Shown one piece after another: positions 40,801 to 47,959 of a stretch of 64,000 nucleotides of DNA; the first letter of the stretch is position 1; each line of letters opens with the position of its first letter. The stretch is taken from positions 10,915,730 to 10,979,729 of the forward strand of contig CAIIXF020000007.1 of assembly GCA_903813345.2 (NCBI GenBank), read 5' to 3'. This DNA is from Owenia fusiformis. Taxonomy: Eukaryota > Annelida > Polychaeta > Sabellida > Oweniidae. Below the pieces are notes generated by a model. That model worked only from the letters and a program-made list of their open reading frames with translations. It ran no database searches and was not told the origin of the DNA. Position numbers and translations under genes: made by a program.

Positions 40801-42896
40801 AATTGAATTTACAGTATTAGATGGATTGTCTCTAAATTTTCTCTAGATTTGAAAACAATCAACAACTGTTCAATCTACTCTGAGATATGTTTGTTATATT
40901 TGGTGGTGTAGATAACTCACCAGATATCAAACATGTCATTAGAGTGGAGTGACCTCACCAGAAACTAATGGAGAAGTAATGAATGTTAGGATCCATGGGA
41001 TCAAGATGTGGTAAATTAACTGATTGTGGAAACAAAACCCAAAATAAGGCTTAAAGAGGACAAAATTTGTATTGTCCTTATTCATTCTCATTGCGTTGCT
41101 ATTTTAAAATAAATAATCACCTAAAACTGAATCATTGAACGATGCTATGAGAAGCTTGTGCTTTTCCAATTTTCATTTCGCGTATGAGTCACTGAGGATG
41201 CGAATTATATCTGGTTATTATCTATGATATCTGAATGTTCTATTTAATCAGGATGCAATTGAAGTAATTGCTCATTTCTATTCACTTCCCAGTTGATTAA
41301 TGTCTAGCGCATATTCGATAGTTGTTTTTTATGAGACAATATTCTTGTTTGATGTTTCATCATTCAGAGCCAAGTTGTCCCAAATTGACTGTTCTTTATG
41401 TCCACTTTCGTTACAATTTTGCGAAAATTAGTTGAAATAAGGAAAAGACTGTGAGTGATATGAAGAGTGGCACAAAAGCAAGAATGTTTGGATGATTCAT
41501 GAAAATAGCCAGCAACATATTTTGAAACATTACATTGGTTATAACAAGTTATCATGCTAAAATATTTTTGCTGAGAGTTTTACTGCATTGCATTTACACT
41601 TAGAAAAGTGTTCCAATCTATATTTAAAAAATGCTACGAAGCTAGTGCTTTTTCAATTACCATTATGTTTATGAGCCAAGTTACAACCAAATCCAATCTC
41701 TTGTACTGAAAGTGTTCTCTGTCCTATTTGTAATTGTGTAACAGTGTAACCCTTGAGTATTTAAAGTACTCAAATGAATTTAAAGAGTTCCCAGAAACAA
41801 TAAATTGTCATTTCAGAGTATTTATAAATTGTCTTTTTAGTTTATTAGTTTACTTTATTCTCCAAGATCAACTACATGTACTAAATTATATTTATACCAT
41901 TGGTTATTAAGAGAAAATGTCTGTTTTGTTGATGGTGCATTCCATCTATCAATTTCTTGTGCCCTCTTGATCAATCAGCGATTACGGATTAGACCCCAGT
42001 CGGCAGTCACACATGAGTGTAAAGTAAATTAAAATGTCAATTGACAATGAATATGAACTTCTACTAATAATTGCTGTTAACATGGGTATTGCATTTGATA
42101 TTACTCTTCAGAAAGCTGACTATTCATTCAAAGTAAATTCCACTTCAATCTAAGTAAAATAAGTTATTAACTATTACCATGACAGTATGTGGAGGTATAC
42201 ACATATTCTCATGTGCTATTGAGGGTAAGAATGGGGTTAATTTTATACAAGTGTTTAAGTTTGATTTCATGTTATAACTATTGCAATATATTTTCAGCCT
42301 GCCAATGAGAACTTGAACTTTGAGGAGCAAATTCTAGAGGCAGCCAAGTCAATTGCTGCTGCTACAGCTGCCCTTGTAAAGTCTGCATCTGCTGCCCAGA
42401 GGGAACTGGTAGCACAGGGCAAGGTGAGATTACTTACTTTATACAGAGGATTAAATGTTGTTTTGTCACTACAGCAAGAAGTGGTAGCATATCGTTACAG
42501 CCAGCTTTCATTGTTATTGAGTCCAGAATCATTTTATTCACTTTGGTAGTCATATCCAACTTATCTGGTTGCGACAGTTTTTTTCATTTGAACTCTCAAA
42601 TTGTGTTCGTTGTTCTGTTTTAGAATATTGGTTTTATGGCAAAATTTTCATCTATAATATGTTTAACATTGTTAGAGATCCTATAGGTTCCAATATGCAT
42701 TATAAAGTTCGTCAATGGTGGGGGAGGGGATAAAGACATTCTTTCTTTTTATGTTAGATCATGGTATTTGGAGTTTGGAGTTTGTTTGCTGTACTTTATG
42801 CTAAAATTATGTTTTGTATTATTTCAGATCGCAACTCACTACGGCATGGCAGACTATGAGGAAGATGGCCAATGGTCAGAGGGACTCATTTCAGCT
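2171..42896 (+). CDS. TLN: Talin (integrin-actin linker), 47 exon positions, both ends missing
   Basis: Talin is a cytosolic adaptor: its FERM head binds beta-integrin tails and phosphoinositides, and its helical rod binds vinculin and F-actin. Exons were placed by AG/GT borders, unbroken phase and collinearity with vertebrate talin: 2171-2300, 3742-3891, 5430-5572, 5987-6114, 6458-6521, 6859-6963, 7317-7406, 7619-7684, 8064-8165, 8622-8698, 10065-10245, 11274-11414, 12518-12678, 13895-14048, 15541-15816, 16067-16282, 16911-17021, 19496-19627, 22823-22951, 23412-23639, 23875-24009, 24246-24458, 24779-25006, 25187-25306, 25542-25713, 25975-26140, 26367-26550, 26736-27002, 29531-29692, 29943-30083, 30450-30631, 30938-31172, 31471-31641, 32265-32411, 32675-32776, 33137-33256, 33487-33633, 33787-33956, 34235-34418, 34917-35042 or 35155-35280, 37319-37435, 37552-37734, 37995-38099, 38460-38565, 40607-40731, 42298-42423, 42828-42896. 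They sum to 6,987 nt (2,329 codons) against about 2,320 residues for the same span of human talin-1, so no internal exon is missing. Confidence 0.97.
7317..8165 (+). CDS. TLN: Talin head F3 (PTB-like, integrin-binding) exons
   Basis: Three exons (7317-7406, 7619-7684, 8064-8165), all phase 0, encode F3. The lysine-rich EKMKGKNKL loop, which contacts PIP2 in vertebrate talin, is intact. So is the RRW motif whose Trp (codon 7655-7657) corresponds to human W359 in the integrin-tail pocket. The last helix reads GEQIAQLIAGYIDIIMKR, nearly identical to vertebrates. Everything visible points to a functional integrin activator. Confidence 0.95.
8622..10245 (+). CDS. TLN: Talin head-rod linker exons
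   Basis: Two exons (8622-8698 and 10065-10245) encode the flexible linker. The first carries the strongly conserved stretch DHFGIEGDEESTMLEDSVSP. The second reads KATIIQHQTAKVGHASTGSV and then ALPAVLR, followed by a Gln/His/Ala-rich variable part. This linker is cleaved by calpain in vertebrates; the exact site cannot be confirmed here. The 1.37-kb intron between them contains a short unused exon-like segment at 9093-9126 (see rejected items). Confidence 0.92.
11274..19627 (+). CDS. TLN: Talin rod R1-R3 exons
   Basis: Seven exons (11274-11414, 12518-12678, 13895-14048, 15541-15816, 16067-16282, 16911-17021, 19496-19627) encode helical bundles R1-R3. Landmarks are the R1 entry ending LGSDP then ASRKWREN, the vinculin-site-like run VISSATQCALATSQLVACTK at the end of 15541-15816, and LLAAAKILADATAKMVDAAK at the end of the last exon. 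R3 is the bundle that unfolds first under force in the family and exposes vinculin-binding helices. The final donor at 19628 is GTTAGT; ignoring it opens the alternative tail described separately. Confidence 0.93.
14051..14215. repeat. Degenerate minisatellite, CCCATAATGCAA units
   Basis: About four imperfect units of 40-55 bp begin three bases after the donor of talin exon 13895-14048. Each starts with TCCCATAA(T/A)GC and contains a TTGCAGA-like segment. Only the first unit lies close to the splice site. Confidence 0.6.
16305..16376. mobile_element. Mariner-like foldback (GGGTGTCCATAAAGT family), copy 1
   Basis: The left end CAGGGTGTCCATAAAGTCTC is matched by an inverted right end ACGTTATGGACACCTTG. 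It sits 22 bp after the donor of talin exon 16067-16282. It has the same termini as the copy at 40063-40141. Confidence 0.55.
17371..18812 (-). CDS. Nested antisense gene: signal-peptide protein with hydrophobic C-terminal half
   Basis: Two exons on the opposite strand lie wholly inside the talin intron 17022-19495. Exon 1 (18812-18745) starts MYYHRLKFSTIVIIVIYIC, a typical secretion signal, and ends at a GTGAGT donor. Exon 2 (18439-17371) follows a TTTTATTTCAG acceptor; joining makes an AG|T serine codon. The protein is 378 residues. Residues 23 to about 238 look extracellular, with one N-x-T site near residue 124 (NWT). Two strongly hydrophobic blocks follow, about 240-297 and 325-370, each long enough for two or more membrane passes, and a basic end (SREKRKV). 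AATAAA on this strand lies at 17201-17196. I do not recognise the family. The long open frame, signal peptide and consistent splice borders support a real gene rather than chance. Confidence 0.75.
19496..20413 (+). CDS. TLN: Alternative terminal exon: talin R3 end plus proline-rich tail
   Basis: If the donor at 19628 is not used, the talin frame continues through 261 more codons to TAA at 20411-20413. The tail starts with a short helix-like, charged segment (ALNSTYTKIEEEKKEEKAES). A long Pro/Ser/Lys-rich region follows with two copies of TPPPVxPKP (x is A or S), several SPPxRSPSP-like runs and PPPSPKSR. It ends with a folded-looking part (TTEEVDAIWRGMLRDDRYTQ then TTVTTIQTYRS) and KIKVYRQ. 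An AT-rich intron would not be expected to stay open this long with this composition. The predicted protein is head plus R1-R3 plus tail, lacking R4-R13. ATTAAA polyadenylation-like hexamers lie at 20538 and 20595. I infer a short talin isoform; transcript data are needed. Confidence 0.7.
   Translation, partial: ATSNLVNSIKGQAETQKDSDQQKKLLAAAKILADATAKMVDAAKVSKLDTSKYLLDVNNMQNLLIATKALNSTYTKIEEEKKEEKAESPIIMKEFVKPVARRSVTSPPLRPHSPPIKTPPPVAPKPRVMSPPMRSPSPVVFTPPVSPTIIKKVSSPVKRTPPPVSPKPIMSPTLKSKSSLNFTPSPMSPVNWIDPQFNYEIELANLLPPPSPKSRTMCTQTPPDVKSPLTTEEVDAIWRGMLRDDRYTQTTVTTIQTYRSVLNINLEKPPPFTYYVSALLYVPLHKPMKMFVKPVPGSKIKVYRQ
22823..31641 (+). CDS. TLN: Talin rod R4-R9 exons
   Basis: Fifteen exons: 22823-22951, 23412-23639, 23875-24009, 24246-24458, 24779-25006, 25187-25306, 25542-25713, 25975-26140, 26367-26550, 26736-27002, 29531-29692, 29943-30083, 30450-30631, 30938-31172 and 31471-31641. 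They cover R4 to R9, including the inserted R8 bundle. Landmarks are NLEKELDEVKRGANAGNLKP (R5), NCVNCLPGQRDVDNAI, APGQRECDNALRRI, KDLGEAMTGISNHAKK, then VLSAATVVAKHTSALCN and FVQSAKDVANSTANLVKAIK (R8-R9 region). In vertebrates R4-R8 contains actin-binding site 2, R7-R8 binds KANK, DLC1 and RIAM, and R9 docks on F3 for autoinhibition. The 2.5-kb intron 27003-29530 holds a mariner-like foldback but no exon I can see. Confidence 0.94.
27967..28181. mobile_element. Mariner-like non-autonomous element
   Basis: TACAGTGTGACCCAAAAAAA at the left end pairs with inverted TACAGGGTGATTAAGAAATA at the right end, followed on both sides by ATGAGT(A/G)CA. TA-type ends of about 35 bp enclose 215 bp with no transposase. 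It lies in the talin intron 27003-29530. Confidence 0.55.
31865..31894. repeat. (AAT)n microsatellite
   Basis: About ten consecutive AAT units in the talin intron after exon 31471-31641. Confidence 0.9.
32265..34418 (+). CDS. TLN: Talin rod R10 to early R11 exons
   Basis: Six exons: 32265-32411, 32675-32776, 33137-33256, 33487-33633, 33787-33956 and 34235-34418. The most conserved runs are GTQACINAASTVSGIIGDLD followed by TTIMFATAGTL, and NAVKTITRLSDVVKLGAASL. In vertebrates R11-R12 holds the second integrin-binding site. All borders are AG/GT with consistent phases (33956 ends phase 2; 34418 ends phase 0). Confidence 0.94.
34025..34116. repeat. Short tandem repeat, TATTTCACATTTGGTTGTCACA units
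   Basis: Two near-perfect and two decayed units of about 22-25 bp lie in the intron after talin exon 33787-33956. A related GGTATTTCACATT occurs just after the donor of the next exon (34418). Confidence 0.6.
34917..35042 (+). CDS. TLN: Talin R11 alternative exon a
   Basis: A 126-nt, phase 0-0 exon coding VLLINAVKDVATALSELIST, TKNASGK and then a Ser-rich loop ending MKDSAK. Acceptor TTGAAG, donor GTAGAC. It occupies the same position in the protein as the next exon, with 28 of 42 residues identical, and only one copy fits the talin fold. The loop ASESSSMG is more polar than in exon b. It lies only 112 bp before exon b. Confidence 0.85.
35155..35280 (+). CDS. TLN: Talin R11 alternative exon b
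   Basis: A 126-nt, phase 0-0 exon coding VLLINAVKDVASALGDLITA, TKSASGK, a loop RVKDPSMLVL and KDSAK. This is closer to the vertebrate sequence than exon a (for example SALGDLI versus human KALGDLI). Acceptor TTATTAG, donor GTATCA. The equal length, equal phase and tandem placement with exon a mark a mutually exclusive pair from an old exon duplication. Confidence 0.87.
35155..35490 (+). CDS. TLN: Possible read-through form of exon b with acidic tail
   Basis: Past the donor at 35281 the frame stays open for 69 more codons to TGA at 35488-35490. The tail is Glu/Gly/Asn-rich (SSEGHSQEGGEFEVGHEQGG, then DQLDEGENERKNENE) and differs in composition from the surrounding AT-rich intron. A product would end inside R11 with an acidic tail. 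The nearest AATAAA is far downstream (36260). This is inferred from open frame and composition only; it could be chance or a retained intron. Confidence 0.35.
   Translation: MLLINAVKDVASALGDLITATKSASGKRVKDPSMLVLKDSAKVSSEGHSQEGGEFEVGHEQGGDQLDEGENERKNENESVRSLEEDAVETERVNGIGSRHGMMCHVGDVSQ
36637..37253. mobile_element. hAT-like non-autonomous element with 8-bp target duplication
   Basis: The ends TAGGGCTGGCACGGAACGGA and the inverted AATTCCGTTCCGTGCCAGCC CTA enclose 617 bp. The flanks are ATTCGATG on the left and ATTCGATA on the right: an 8-bp target duplication with one mismatch, typical of hAT. The sub-terminal regions are built of GGAACGGAAT and CCGATTCCGA repeats. There is no transposase frame. 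It sits in the talin intron just after the mutually exclusive exon pair. Confidence 0.8.
37319..42896 (+). CDS. TLN: Talin R11 end, R12 and first part of R13 exons
   Basis: Seven exons: 37319-37435, 37552-37734, 37995-38099, 38460-38565, 40607-40731, 42298-42423 and 42828-42896. Landmarks are VMVTNVTSLLKTVKTVEDEA, TMATAKAVSAGNSCKQEDII, DPTVIAENELLGAARSIEAA, then NFEEQILEAAKSIAAATAAL and QWSEGLISA. R13 is the I/LWEQ (THATCH) actin-binding bundle. The visible frame stops at ISA, about 145 residues before the end of vertebrate talins, with a good GTAAGT donor at 42897. The remaining R13 helices and the dimerisation helix are not found downstream in the window on either strand. Confidence 0.93.
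40063..40141. mobile_element. Mariner-like foldback (GGGTGTCCATAAAGT family), copy 2
   Basis: A 79-bp foldback: TAGGGTGTCCATAAAGTCTA paired with inverted TACAGGGTGTCTATAGAGTC. It lies in the talin intron before exon 40607-40731 and shares termini with the copy at 16305-16376. Confidence 0.65.
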
Positions 42897-44722
42897 GTAA
42901 GTAGCTATTATGCAATATATTTACTTAACATTACACAAAAATCACAGATACACTCGTACATACATATTCACCAAGCACAAACCAGTTGACTATGATGATA
43001 AAGCATTTATTCGTACACAGTTCCATTACAGTTTTCTCCATAATGGAGTACATTATTAAATGACCATACACACATGCATATATACTACTATTTTACGGCA
43101 ATAATCAGAAATGGGAGTGAAAGTAATTACATTTCAAATGAAGGTATAAATTTTTCTACCAATTTGTTCATTATGGCCTAGTCACATAGCCCGGCCGATG
43201 TCCGGCATCGGTAGAGCTCGGTGGATTTTTTTGGTGCCACCAAACTCTCCTCATCAGAAGCAGAGCTCGGTGACGTGAACGGACTCCGTCCGGACATCTT
43301 CAGGCGACCGACCGAACACCGGCCGGTGACCGTACGGAGTCTGTCTCAAAATGGTAGTTTTTTTCTGCCGATGTGGCAGCAACTACCGGCCGGAGGTCGG
43401 CCGTACATCGGAAGGAATACGGCCGGTACCCGAGCAGGTAACAGGACACCGTGCGATCGCCGGCCGGGTTGTTAACGGGCTTTGAACAGTGACCGGCCGA
43501 TGCTCTGTCCCACATCAGCCGGAGCTCGGCCGCTGTCCGTTAAAAAACCTCGTCCTCTGGTTGTCTCAGATGCGCAGGACACCGGCCGATACTCGGCCGT
43601 GCACCGGCCGACGTGTTTTCCGATGTGGTTACGATGGGGCTGCGATGACATGATGAGGGAGCTCGGTGAGAGCCCGGTGAAATTTAACTCCGAAGTTAAA
43701 ATTTCACCGAGCTACCACCGATGCGGTTTTAAGCAACAAACACCACGGATGTCCGGCCGAGTTCGGTGAAAATTGCATCGCTGGCTCATCGTAACCTCAT
43801 CGGCCGGGCTATGTGACTGGGCCATTAATACCATCTAAAATATAATTCAATGATAAATGTCATGCCTTTAATGAGCTAAAAATCAGGTTTCTTACGCTTT
43901 AAATGTATTTCATTTTGTATATTTAAAACCAGGATATTTGTGGTGATTGCTATATTGTGTGCACATGATGGTGAAGTCATTGTCTTAATGTGTTCTTCAT
44001 TGATGAGGAAATGAATCATAATTTCCTTCTCTCTATAAACTAAAGCAATTATACTCAGTACACAATATTGCACAGGGTGCATAATAGAAGATTTTCAGGG
44101 AAGCAAAAATATTTTTATGTACAAATGCACATAGATAAATGTGATGACAATTATTTACAGCATCATTTTAGGCAATGTGCACTAGCAATGTTAAGTACAG
44201 TGAACATTAGTGAACATCTCTCTTGTGAATATCTGTCCCTACTTGTACTCACCATGCTCAATTTACATCTTTATAAAGAAATCTGCTGTGAACAGTCATC
44301 AATATAGGCCGGACTTTTAGGGCAATTTCTAGCCAAAAATACTTCATGTTTTTGCTTAACTTTTTTAATTACATCAAACTACTACATTTTTTGTATAATA
44401 AAATCTATCAGTTCACTAGACCCCTGCACCTCTGGCACAAACGATGTCACATTTCTTCGGGGATTTAATTGGCAATTTCCTCGATGATTATTTTTTGCGA
44501 TTTTACCACCATCATGAATTACACAAAATTAAATTGCACGCATGAAATACCAGGAGTACAGTAGTATTCACAATATTGTCTTTTACTGCAATTGTACCTT
44601 CAAGTTGACTCATTTCTAACAAGGGTTACAAAATGTTCTTGTCATTTACTCCAGAACATAGAATTGTCCTTTGATTGATTGTAATGTTTGTCCATTGTTT
44701 TGGATCTTCGAGTGTCCTAGTT
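42897..44722. other. Non-coding stretch after the last visible talin exon
   Basis: Scanned for the R13 continuation (an ARMVAAATNNL-like exon) and not found. It holds the GC-rich transposon-like element at 43175-43823; the rest is AT-rich without recognisable exons. Confidence 0.6.
43175..43823. mobile_element. GC-rich 649-bp element with 26-bp terminal inverted repeats
   Basis: The left end GGCCTAGTCACATAGCCCGG CCGATG and the inverted right end match in 25 of 26 positions. The interior is clearly GC-rich against an AT-rich background and is full of CCGGCCGA and CTCGGTGA motifs. There is an inner palindrome around 43676-43712 (CGGTGAAATTTAAC and its complement). Open frames inside show no transposase similarity I recognise, so it looks non-autonomous. 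The flanks are AT-rich (CATTAT and ATTAAT), so the target duplication is uncertain. Confidence 0.75.
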
Positions 44723-47190
44723 TTATGCTAAGTTCATGTCTTTGGCTTCTTCCTCAAGTTCATACTTAATTACACTTAATACTTTATCAACAACATTATC
44801 ATTCTCCCTCAAGACAACTAGTTTTACTAATCTTTCAAAGACATTAGGTCCACTACTAAACTGTGCCAGGATCTGGGTGAGTTCCTCATAGAACATCTGC
44901 ACCTGGCACAACCTCTCCTCCGCTGATAACTGGGCTTGGGGGTTCTTCTCCATCTCTACTAGCGGATAGAGAACTGTGGCAAACTCTACGAGCGCCTGGT
45001 ATGTCTGTAAAAGTACATCAATGATTCAATTGAAATATGAAATTAGAAAACTAAGGATGACAAGCAGTGATTGTGAATGATGAGCAGTGATCAGTGAAGT
45101 GAAGTGAATGACAAGCAGTGATCAGTGAAGTGAATGACGAGCAGTGATCAGTGAAGTGAAGTGAATTTTGTCCAAGGCACTCCCTCATTTTACATTTGTG
45201 AAACTGTCAATTACAATTTTTGAAATTTTATCTAGCTGTATTCAATTTGAGACAATCATGTATTACTGTGTTATAAATCAGAATTTTGTGCAATTCCTTT
45301 GTGTGTTGGCTTACAGAATTCCCTTCATTATTATCAATAAATTGGCACTATTATACAGTTTGGGATAAATACCTTGCCATCCTCTTTGATTGTCCAAATC
45401 TGGTTCTTGTAAGGTCTCTTTGAGCCAGCACGATTCACCTCTATAGTGAGGACGTCCTTCTTGTCAGCTGTAATCCTGTCATCTGTTGCAGAAATATTAT
45501 TAGGACATTGTCCAGTCTCAGGAACCATAATGAAGATTTGCTCTGGCATAAGAATGTTGGCATTTTCTGGCTTGGCCTTGTGAGCTTTGATTCTCTCACC
45601 TAAGTCTGAAAAGATTTGAAATGGATGTTGGCAGATTTCCACCTTTCATTTAGCATAAGAATTAGGTACAATAAGTATTTAAAGGAAATTTTGGTCAAAA
45701 TGAAATTTTATTTGTTCATGTATGTATCAAATTTTTCAGAGGTACCATAAAGACTAGCCTTGCCCAAGTCGGTCTCTTTTACTTATCTTGACCGCCGGTA
45801 ATAATTCAAGATCAGATAAGTAAAAAATACCGACTTGGGCAAGGCTACATAAAGACATTCCACCAACTATTCTGAATATTTGACCATGATATGTTGATAT
45901 TTGGAACTGCAACAGTTGTCATTGGAATTTGAAATAGGTTACCATGGAGCAAATTAAATCATAATTTATAATGTAACTCAGATCAATTTATCATTTCTAT
46001 TGTCAAATTAGTCATTAAAATAAGTGGACAATATATTTATGTATTTTTGTACCTGGATAACCTGGTGTGTCATCTGTTTTTGGTTGAGATGGCACAATGA
46101 CATTGAGGTATGAGTAGAAGTAAGACCATGCCATACCATAACCAACATCTTTTCTTTGTAGTCTCTTGTACAGTGGGCCATCCCCTACAAAAAAATGTTT
46201 ACGCAGTTTCAATTACTCTGCAAAAGTCACTTTATTTCTTGATTTATGAAAATGTTAAGCTTTCATATTTGGTATTTATAAACTAGATGATCTTATTGAC
46301 GTGCAGATTTTGAACTTAAAATATAAATCATATTTTTGATTTATTTTGACATTACGGGAATTTAGTCTACTTCTTTTGGAAAAGATATAAATCCTGGCAA
46401 ATTGAATAAAAGAAATAACTGTGTAAATTAAACTTCTTGTATAAAAATATGAACGGAATTCAAATATGTCATCAAATACAATGATATGTAAGTTTTTAGT
46501 GGTAAAATTTGCGAATATCTTAAAATTCCACTAAAAACAAGACCGCAGTGTGATTTCAAAGCTATGTATATAGCCAAGCCTCTATCACTGTAATTTAACA
46601 TCTAAGAGATCATTTCGAGAACTGTACTAAATAGATATCAATGTACCTATGATTGCCTTGAATAGTCTGTCAACCATGTCATCATCTTTGGAATCCACAT
46701 ACGTCAACCATCTAAGGTTCAGTGGCACTTCATCAACTTCATGTTTTATGACATGAATGAAATGTTTCTGTTTATCTATTGACTCTTGAACTCCCAGGGC
46801 TGCTTCATACCGTGCCCAGTGACTCTCTAATAAACCTTTGGAGCAAACTAATATCATCTTGTGTGATTCATTTATCTTCATGCTAATATTACCAAGGATA
46901 GTCTGCCCAAGTGTAAAGTCACGATCAGCGTACATTATCTTCAACCCCTTGTTTTCAAGATCCTTAATGAGATTGTTTACAAAATCGCTATCTGTAGAGC
47001 TGTGGACAACAAAAGCATGGAATTTCTTCTCAAGTTTTTCTAGACATGGTATCTCATCAGTTTTATCAATTTTTAAATTGTCTAGCGATGTGGTTAACTT
47101 TGGATCCAAGGTGTCATTGGGTTGGACAGAATCTACTCTTACAAATGTCCCGGTATCTTCAGTTATATCTGTTTCTGTAGATGTTGCCAT
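44723..47190 (-). CDS. STING: TIR-STING protein 1 (TIR domain fused to cyclic-dinucleotide-binding STING domain)
   Basis: Four exons (47190-46647, 46184-46053, 45605-45373, 45004-44723) join in frame to 396 residues. A Ser/Thr/Asp-rich leader of about 50 residues precedes the TIR domain (about 55-180: box 1 FHAFVVHSS; BB loop RDFTLG; WARYE with W125 and E129). The STING domain (about 182-396) starts VGYGMAWSYFYSYLNVIVP. Y203 and Y207 match human Y163 and Y167; R284 in NRAG and R289/Y291 in KRPY match R232, R238 and Y240; EFAT (310-313) matches E260-T263. There is no transmembrane region and no TBK1-binding tail. In the family, STING binds cyclic dinucleotides and oligomerises; the fused TIR would signal or cleave NAD. 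The BB-loop Pro is Leu here. The start codon lies in a 5' exon with an upstream TTTTTAG acceptor at 47266. Confidence 0.93.
45056..45165. repeat. Minisatellite in TIR-STING 1 intron
   Basis: Three to four units of about 36-42 bp built from GA(C/T)(A/G)AGCAGTGATCAGTGAA and GTGAAGTGAATG, located between exons 4 and 3. Confidence 0.75.
45755..45847. mobile_element. Mutator-like foldback element with 9-bp target duplication
   Basis: TAGCCTTGCCCAAGTCGGT is repeated in inverted form at the right end, continuing as TTTACTTATC inside. It is flanked on both sides by CATAAAGAC (45746-45754 and 45848-45856). A 93-bp foldback with 9-bp duplication fits Mutator-type elements. It lies in the intron between exons 2 and 3 of TIR-STING 1. 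Confidence 0.75.
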
Positions 47191-47868
47191 ATTTGATATT
47201 ATTTCGGATTTTTTCGCCTAAAATCTGTGGTGCTTCTTGGCAGAATGAATGGTTGGATTGTTTACCTAAAAAGCAATAAATAGTATTATGATCATATGTG
47301 TCACTGACTCAATGTATTCATGTCCATTGAATTTGGTAGAAATATGAACTCTATCAATAAATAAAGTTGTCTCTGTATAACTTATCTTTTCATTTTCATT
47401 TACCAATACCACAATAAATTGCTATCTCAGTGAAATGCATCCTCCGATCACAGGGCTTCAAAATCCAGAATATATTCTTTCTTTTCACCCCCTGCGATAA
47501 GCAGTTAGCATTTCCCCGATTAAGAACTCGCAATCTGATTGGCTGTCGCAACATTATGACAGAAATCATGTATAAGTCATTGCGCATAATTAGATCAAAT
47601 GATTCAGTTTAATCGGGCGCTTCCAAATTGGTTATAACAGGGGAAAGAAGGAGGTACAGATTCTGGATACCTGCTTAGGAGGATGAGTGAAATGGAAATC
47701 CCACATTCAATGTTTGCTTTTGGCTACCATTGACCTTTACACAGTGTACTGATTGAATAGATGTTTATGTGATACTAAATTTAGACACATAGTTGTGAAT
47801 ATAAATAGTAAAAAATACCACATACCTCATAGTTCTTATAATGGTCCATTCTCTGAAATATTGGTGAA
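47191..47868 (-). other. Leader (5' UTR) exons of TIR-STING 1
   Basis: On the minus strand, the coding exon is preceded by 75 nt of UTR back to an acceptor GCTTTTTAG at 47266. A plausible first exon ends at 47827 with donor GTATGTGG. A TATA-like CATAAAAAT (about 47902-47894) would place the start near 47868. These are splice-motif predictions, not proven. Confidence 0.4.
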
Positions 47869-47894
47869 ACTCTCCTGGAAATTCATCTGGGAAA

Positions 47895-47959
47895 TTTTTA
47901 TGTGAAGCATAGAAGGGGAATCCCCTTTCATACTCTCAGGAAAACAGTGTTGCACAATT
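47895..47959 (-). promoter_or_regulatory. NF-kappaB and C/EBP-like promoter module of TIR-STING 1
   Basis: A perfect palindromic kappaB site GGGGAATCCCC is at 47915-47925. Eighteen bases further from the gene is a C/EBP-like motif reading AATTGTGCAACACTGT on the minus strand (47944-47959). A TATA-like CATAAAAAT lies on the gene side. The same pair of motifs occurs upstream of TIR-STING 2, so the module is shared by the two paralogues. Confidence 0.6.

Noticed and set aside
43221-43769. Several overlapping open frames in the GC-rich element
   Set aside because: Long frames on both strands follow from low stop-codon frequency in GC-rich repeats; no transposase or other motif is present.
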